Shown: positions 17,774-21,082 of the stretch, one piece after another
Layout of the letters: each line of letters begins with the position of its first letter
Numbering within the stretch: position 1 is the stretch's first letter
Assembly (NCBI GenBank): GCA_022496205.1
Contig: WTXD01000178.1
Location: forward strand, 1-21,082
DNA from: Gloeopeniophorella convolvens
Lineage: Eukaryota; Basidiomycota; Agaricomycetes; Russulales
Reading direction: 5' to 3'
Length of the DNA: 21,082 nucleotides
Made by a program: the position numbers and the translations under genes
The notes under the pieces: model-generated
The model's input: only the letters and a program-made list of their open reading frames with translations
The model's database searches: none
Told to the model about the DNA's origin: nothing

Positions 17774-20058
17774 TTAAATTAGATGGGTCAATGACATGTT
17801 TATAACGAGGCTGATTGGGTCAGTGCGATAATTGTCGTCGATGAGGACAGTCGGAAAGATGCTGCTCTCTTGGAAAACAATGGCTTGGGGCTTCTTGGGA
17901 TTCCACTTGGGCCACTTGATTCCGAGGCCCACATCGCCGTTAGGGTCGAGATTGTTGGTGAACCGGATGACGTAGTCTCTCAAGATCTCAACTCTTGGGG
18001 TCTCAACTTTCCGGTGCCGAACGAATTGAGAGGTCAGTTGCGTGAGCCTAATAATTTGAAACTTGTCAGTCCAACGATGGTCATCCTCAACAGTGGCGGC
18101 ACCGACCGATCCTATGAAAGGCGTGTCCTTCATACGCTTAGAAACTGCCAAATATTATCAGTGAGTACCACCTGCGACGATAGTCGAAATAGTCCATACT
18201 GAAAGCCCACGAATCCTGCTTGTCTGCTCTGTACTGCAAGTACAGCCGTCGTGGCGCGTGGAACATGAAGTCCCCAGCCACCGCTGCGAGCCGTTTGAAT
18301 TGAGCACCTAATCCACCGTCGTCAACTGCCTCGAGCTTGGTGCGACAACGGGAGCTTACTGAGGGCATTCTTGAGTCCCGTATCAAACGGAGCACCAGCT
18401 CTTTGGTCGTCAGGGTAGTACTTGAACAGTACATCCAGCTCATCGCTGGTGGCAGTAGGTAGCAAATACGTTGAGATGTAGGTCTTCAAGTCCTTGGTAG
18501 TGCTAACAGCCCCATGTTACTGGCGGTCAAACAGCGCAAAAATCAGCTCACGATATGTTCAGCGAAGAGAGAGCAAATAGGGTGCCCTCATCATCACAAT
18601 TGCCTGTTAAGCGTCGGAAACTGCACTCAGACATAGTATGAGGGACAAACCAGTAATCACGGGTATCTTGGATACGTGGCCACGAAGGACAGCGTGCTGC
18701 GGCGATTCGGTCAAAAAGGCACCATCAACGCGCGGCAACCAAGCCAATGCTATTCCCTGATCATTAAAGTGAGCGTTAGGTCTGAGTGGCCAATGCTGTA
18801 AAATATGCTCTCACCGAATATGCGAAGAAGCTGTTGGACATGTCCATCGCATATTTGAATGTGGTGTATGGCACCTTACGAAGGCACGCAAGACTATCGT
18901 TGGCGCCGCTGCACCCAGTCTTTCGACCATGAAATCGTGCCACCTTTGACCCAGTTCAATGTCTCCCACGGGGATCGGCCCTCCGGATTGCATGATGGCG
19001 CCACGGAACAAGCCTTGCTGATCTCCCTTGTTCGAGACCATATGCATAGCAATCGATAGGGCGCCTGCGCTCTCTCCCCAACTGCACGTCCATGAGCATA
19101 TGTACCAAGAACCGTAGAATCGACTTACACCGTCACCTTCGTGGGATCGCCACCAAATTCTGAGATGTAGGTCTGAACCCATTGGAGGGCAATGCGTTCT
19201 GCATACAACAAGGAAGATTGATGAGACAAATCACATGAATCGGATCACTCACGATCCCATAGACCCAGGTTGCCAACACCTTCTTTCTTGACTTCCTTCC
19301 CGCCCATGAAACCGAGTGCTGTGCAGTTTAGCGTCAAGGTCCAATGCACAAGAGGAGCTTGGAAATCTACCGGAAAGTCTGAGTAGAAGGCCGATTAGTG
19401 TTACGTCTCTCAGAGATAATACAGGATTTTACCGGTAATTGATGCTGACGAAAATGACGGGCTGCTTGAGATCAATGGAACGAAAAACTATGATGCCTCC
19501 ATCATATCTGCGGAAGGGATATGAGTAAATGATGTCACGGGAGGCGAGCAAGGGCTCACGTAGATGAGCCACCGATTTGGAAGCCCACCGAATATCCACT
19601 GAGATTGACACCGCCTTCAGCCAGACCACGCTTCACGAATGCTGAACCACTCACGACCACAACCGGTAATTTAGACTTTGAATCGACATTAGAAGGCCTC
19701 ACGACGTTGTGGCTGAGGCCTACGGAGACGCAAGTCTTCCGTCCTGAACAAATCAAGTCAACGGCGTCAAGTGGGGTGGATAAGTGTAGGCCAGATTCCA
19801 CACTCACGGAGGTTGGGCGAAAGGAACACCCAAGAACTGGTCTGTCAAACCCTTCTGAATACCTGTGAATACAGCGTCGTCGAGTTGCACTTCGGCAGGA
19901 CCCAGGGACGAAGCTGACGCCGTCTCTGTGCTCTCGCAGATGAGAGAGGACGGGGCGAGATGATTAGGGTCTTGTACAACGAAGGGGTCCGCCGGGGAGG
20001 CGGACGCGCAGAGTGCTTGCGCGACCAAGAAGATAAGGGCCTTGTGCTTTGTGAGCAT
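17774..20058 (-). pseudogene. Type-B carboxylesterase/lipase array gene 4, probably inactivated
   Basis: Recognisable exons in coding order: 19808-20058, 19655-19719, 19560-19598, 19433-19507, 19371-19378, 19253-19318, 19129-19198, 18815-19081, 18651-18756, 18552-18603, 18360-18502, 18200-18307, 18107-18144, 17774-18047. Exon 1 has a good signal peptide (MLTKHKALIFLVAQALCASA) and ends FLGVPFAQPP. The 191-nt exon 2 (GxLRFRLP...SEDC) is missing: only 88 nt separate exons 1 and 3. The oxyanion exons are fused but 2 nt short (39 against 41), breaking frame. The exon after the GESAGA Ser is 267 nt against 268, a 1-nt loss before CSGANDSLACLRKVPY. The last exon has about 22 extra nt and changes frame between AHATDLS and LRDYVIRF. 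WGESAGA, DDEGT and the His codon survive. Splice sites are otherwise clean, so decay is recent or some lesions are sequence errors. Confidence 0.82.
19371..19378 (-). other. 8-nt micro-exon of gene 4
   Basis: ACTTTCCG lies between a CTACTCAG acceptor and a GTAGAT donor; joined it gives NYR-LS-ALGF. It is still perfect although the gene is otherwise damaged. Confidence 0.85.
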
Positions 20059-20120
20059 GACTGGTGCACCTGAGGCAGTGGGGGACGGTGCAAGGAATTA
20101 GAATGGTGCCTTTGGCTTGT

Positions 20121-20128
20121 TGTTTATA
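20121..20128 (-). promoter_or_regulatory. TATA box of esterase gene 4
   Basis: On the minus strand TATAAACA lies about 65 nt upstream of the ATG at 20058, so the promoter appears intact even though the coding region is damaged. Confidence 0.55.
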
Positions 20129-21082
20129 TCCCTTTGCGTGGCACTTGCATGGAACGCTTGGAGCGTCCTGGTGCAGCGGCTACCACTGAGTAACGGAGTC
20201 ACAGAGGGCGTATCATGCGCCCGGACCGAGAAGGAGCACTAAATTCGCAAGGTTGCCAGAAGATGCATGTGGCAGTACGTTCGACACTTTGATCAGGCTG
20301 CCTTTCAGCAGTTGAGCTGGCTGCATCCCCTTTTCGGCTGCTCACAGAACACGTGGAACAAAGGTACGAGATCAATGACATGGCCGCGCAATGAATAAGC
20401 GCAGATGGATCTGTCACGTACCTTGCTGTACAGAGCAAACCCAAGTATGCGTTCCAAGCCACATCGGGGTGATTTAGTCCGAACAGCACCCCGTTGAGGA
20501 TCGAGAACGCACGATACCGTCGGATGTTCTGTCATCCTGCAATGAAACCACCGGCTCCTCAGCGCTCATTCAAGACAGTGTACTCGCGACCGATTGTGTC
20601 GTTCGATGCAGGGCAAATGTGCTCTCCGCGAGATGGCCGCCGGCAGGGAGCTGTGGTTTGGCGTTTCTGAGAAAGGAATGGTGCTAAGAGGGGTGAGGGT
20701 AAAATCGGCATAATTTACACCGAGATGACGCTCCACGGGTGTTGTGAGCATCGTCAGGGTGCTGGGCGGTCCCGGTCAATGGTGACAGCTGCTGGCACAT
20801 GATGCTGGCAAGCAAGCTCAGCGCTCAGCACGCCGCCAGCTTTCTAACTCAGACTCCTCATGCGGTGATATATCTCTATGGGACTAGGCCGGAATTGTGC
20901 TGGGACTTCTGCGCGGGCGGACAAGCGGGCTGTTGGGCCAGTGGGGGGAACGGGCAAGTAGGTACGCATGCATCTACTGGGTGTCATCGTGGCATGGGCC
21001 CATGGCCCACTCGAAGCTGATAGTAACCCTCTTTAGAACGCTGATGCATCCAGCGCAAATAGCAACCCAAGTCCGCCGCCGG
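20129..21082. other. Right flank, no supported gene
   Basis: A short minus-strand open segment (about 20422-20521) reads RRYRAFSILNGVLFG then LNHPDVAWNAYLGLLC. It is bounded by a GTACGT donor-like site at its end and an AG-rich acceptor region before it. It may be one exon of a minus-strand gene or a remnant, but I do not recognise it and could not extend it. Nothing else is supported to the right edge. Confidence 0.3.

Noticed and set aside
17774..18151. Single open reading through SKRMKD to the C-terminus of gene 4, implying no intron and no lesion
   Set aside because: The read-through segment lacks similarity to the family, while a GT-AG intron (18048-18106) leads to AHATDL, the expected catalytic-His motif.
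1..21082. CRISPR array, bacterial operon, rRNA or telomeric repeat
   Set aside because: No regularly spaced identical repeats, no rRNA-like conserved blocks and no TTAGGG arrays; the intron-rich genes are eukaryotic.

Overview
The window looks like nuclear DNA of a filamentous basidiomycete, probably an agaricomycete such as a polypore (genus not determinable). The evidence is many 47-66 nt GT-AG introns, very short exons, a DUF6589 protein (a family expanded in Agaricomycetes) and a fungal-type secreted esterase family. No bacterial features (operons, Shine-Dalgarno sites) are seen.

Layout. Positions 1-1943 (minus) hold the N-terminal and middle part of a DUF6589 gene with three frame breaks; it runs off the left edge. 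The core of the window is a tandem array of type-B carboxylesterase/lipase genes (Candida rugosa lipase-like fold), all on the minus strand: gene 1 (2643-5051), gene 2 (10645-13062), gene 3 (13804-16174) and gene 4 (17774-20058). A fifth copy survives only as a C-terminal relic (about 10247-10398), just downstream of gene 2. I rebuilt the exon structure of each copy by hand. Genes 1-3 give open proteins of 540, 549 and 548 codons with a signal sequence, a GGG oxyanion motif, a GESAGA nucleophile elbow, a DDEGT acid and a late histidine. Gene 4 shares the architecture but has lost nearly all of exon 2 and has three further frame lesions, so I call it a pseudogene.

Homologous exons have identical lengths (65, 13, 28, 75, 8, 66, 70, 268, 106, 52, 251, 38, 243 nt). 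This makes intron losses, private introns and single-base deletions directly visible. Two micro-exons, of 8 and 13 nt, recur; the 13-nt one ends inside the oxyanion-hole codons.

Between genes 1 and 2 (about 5.1-10.2 kb) lies a gene-poor stretch. It has GC-rich blocks, a G14 run, a 117-nt-period repeat, a degenerate tRNA-like element and hairpins, and no gene I can name. Between genes 3 and 4 is a broken plus-strand fragment resembling fungal DUF1365 proteins (17243-17552). The right end (20130-21082) has no gene I can support.

Functional reading: the intact esterases are predicted to enter the secretory pathway and hydrolyse acyl esters (lipid, sterol or other carboxylic esters). Substrates cannot be told from sequence. 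The array shows birth-and-death evolution: three apparently working copies, one recently decaying copy and one nearly erased copy.
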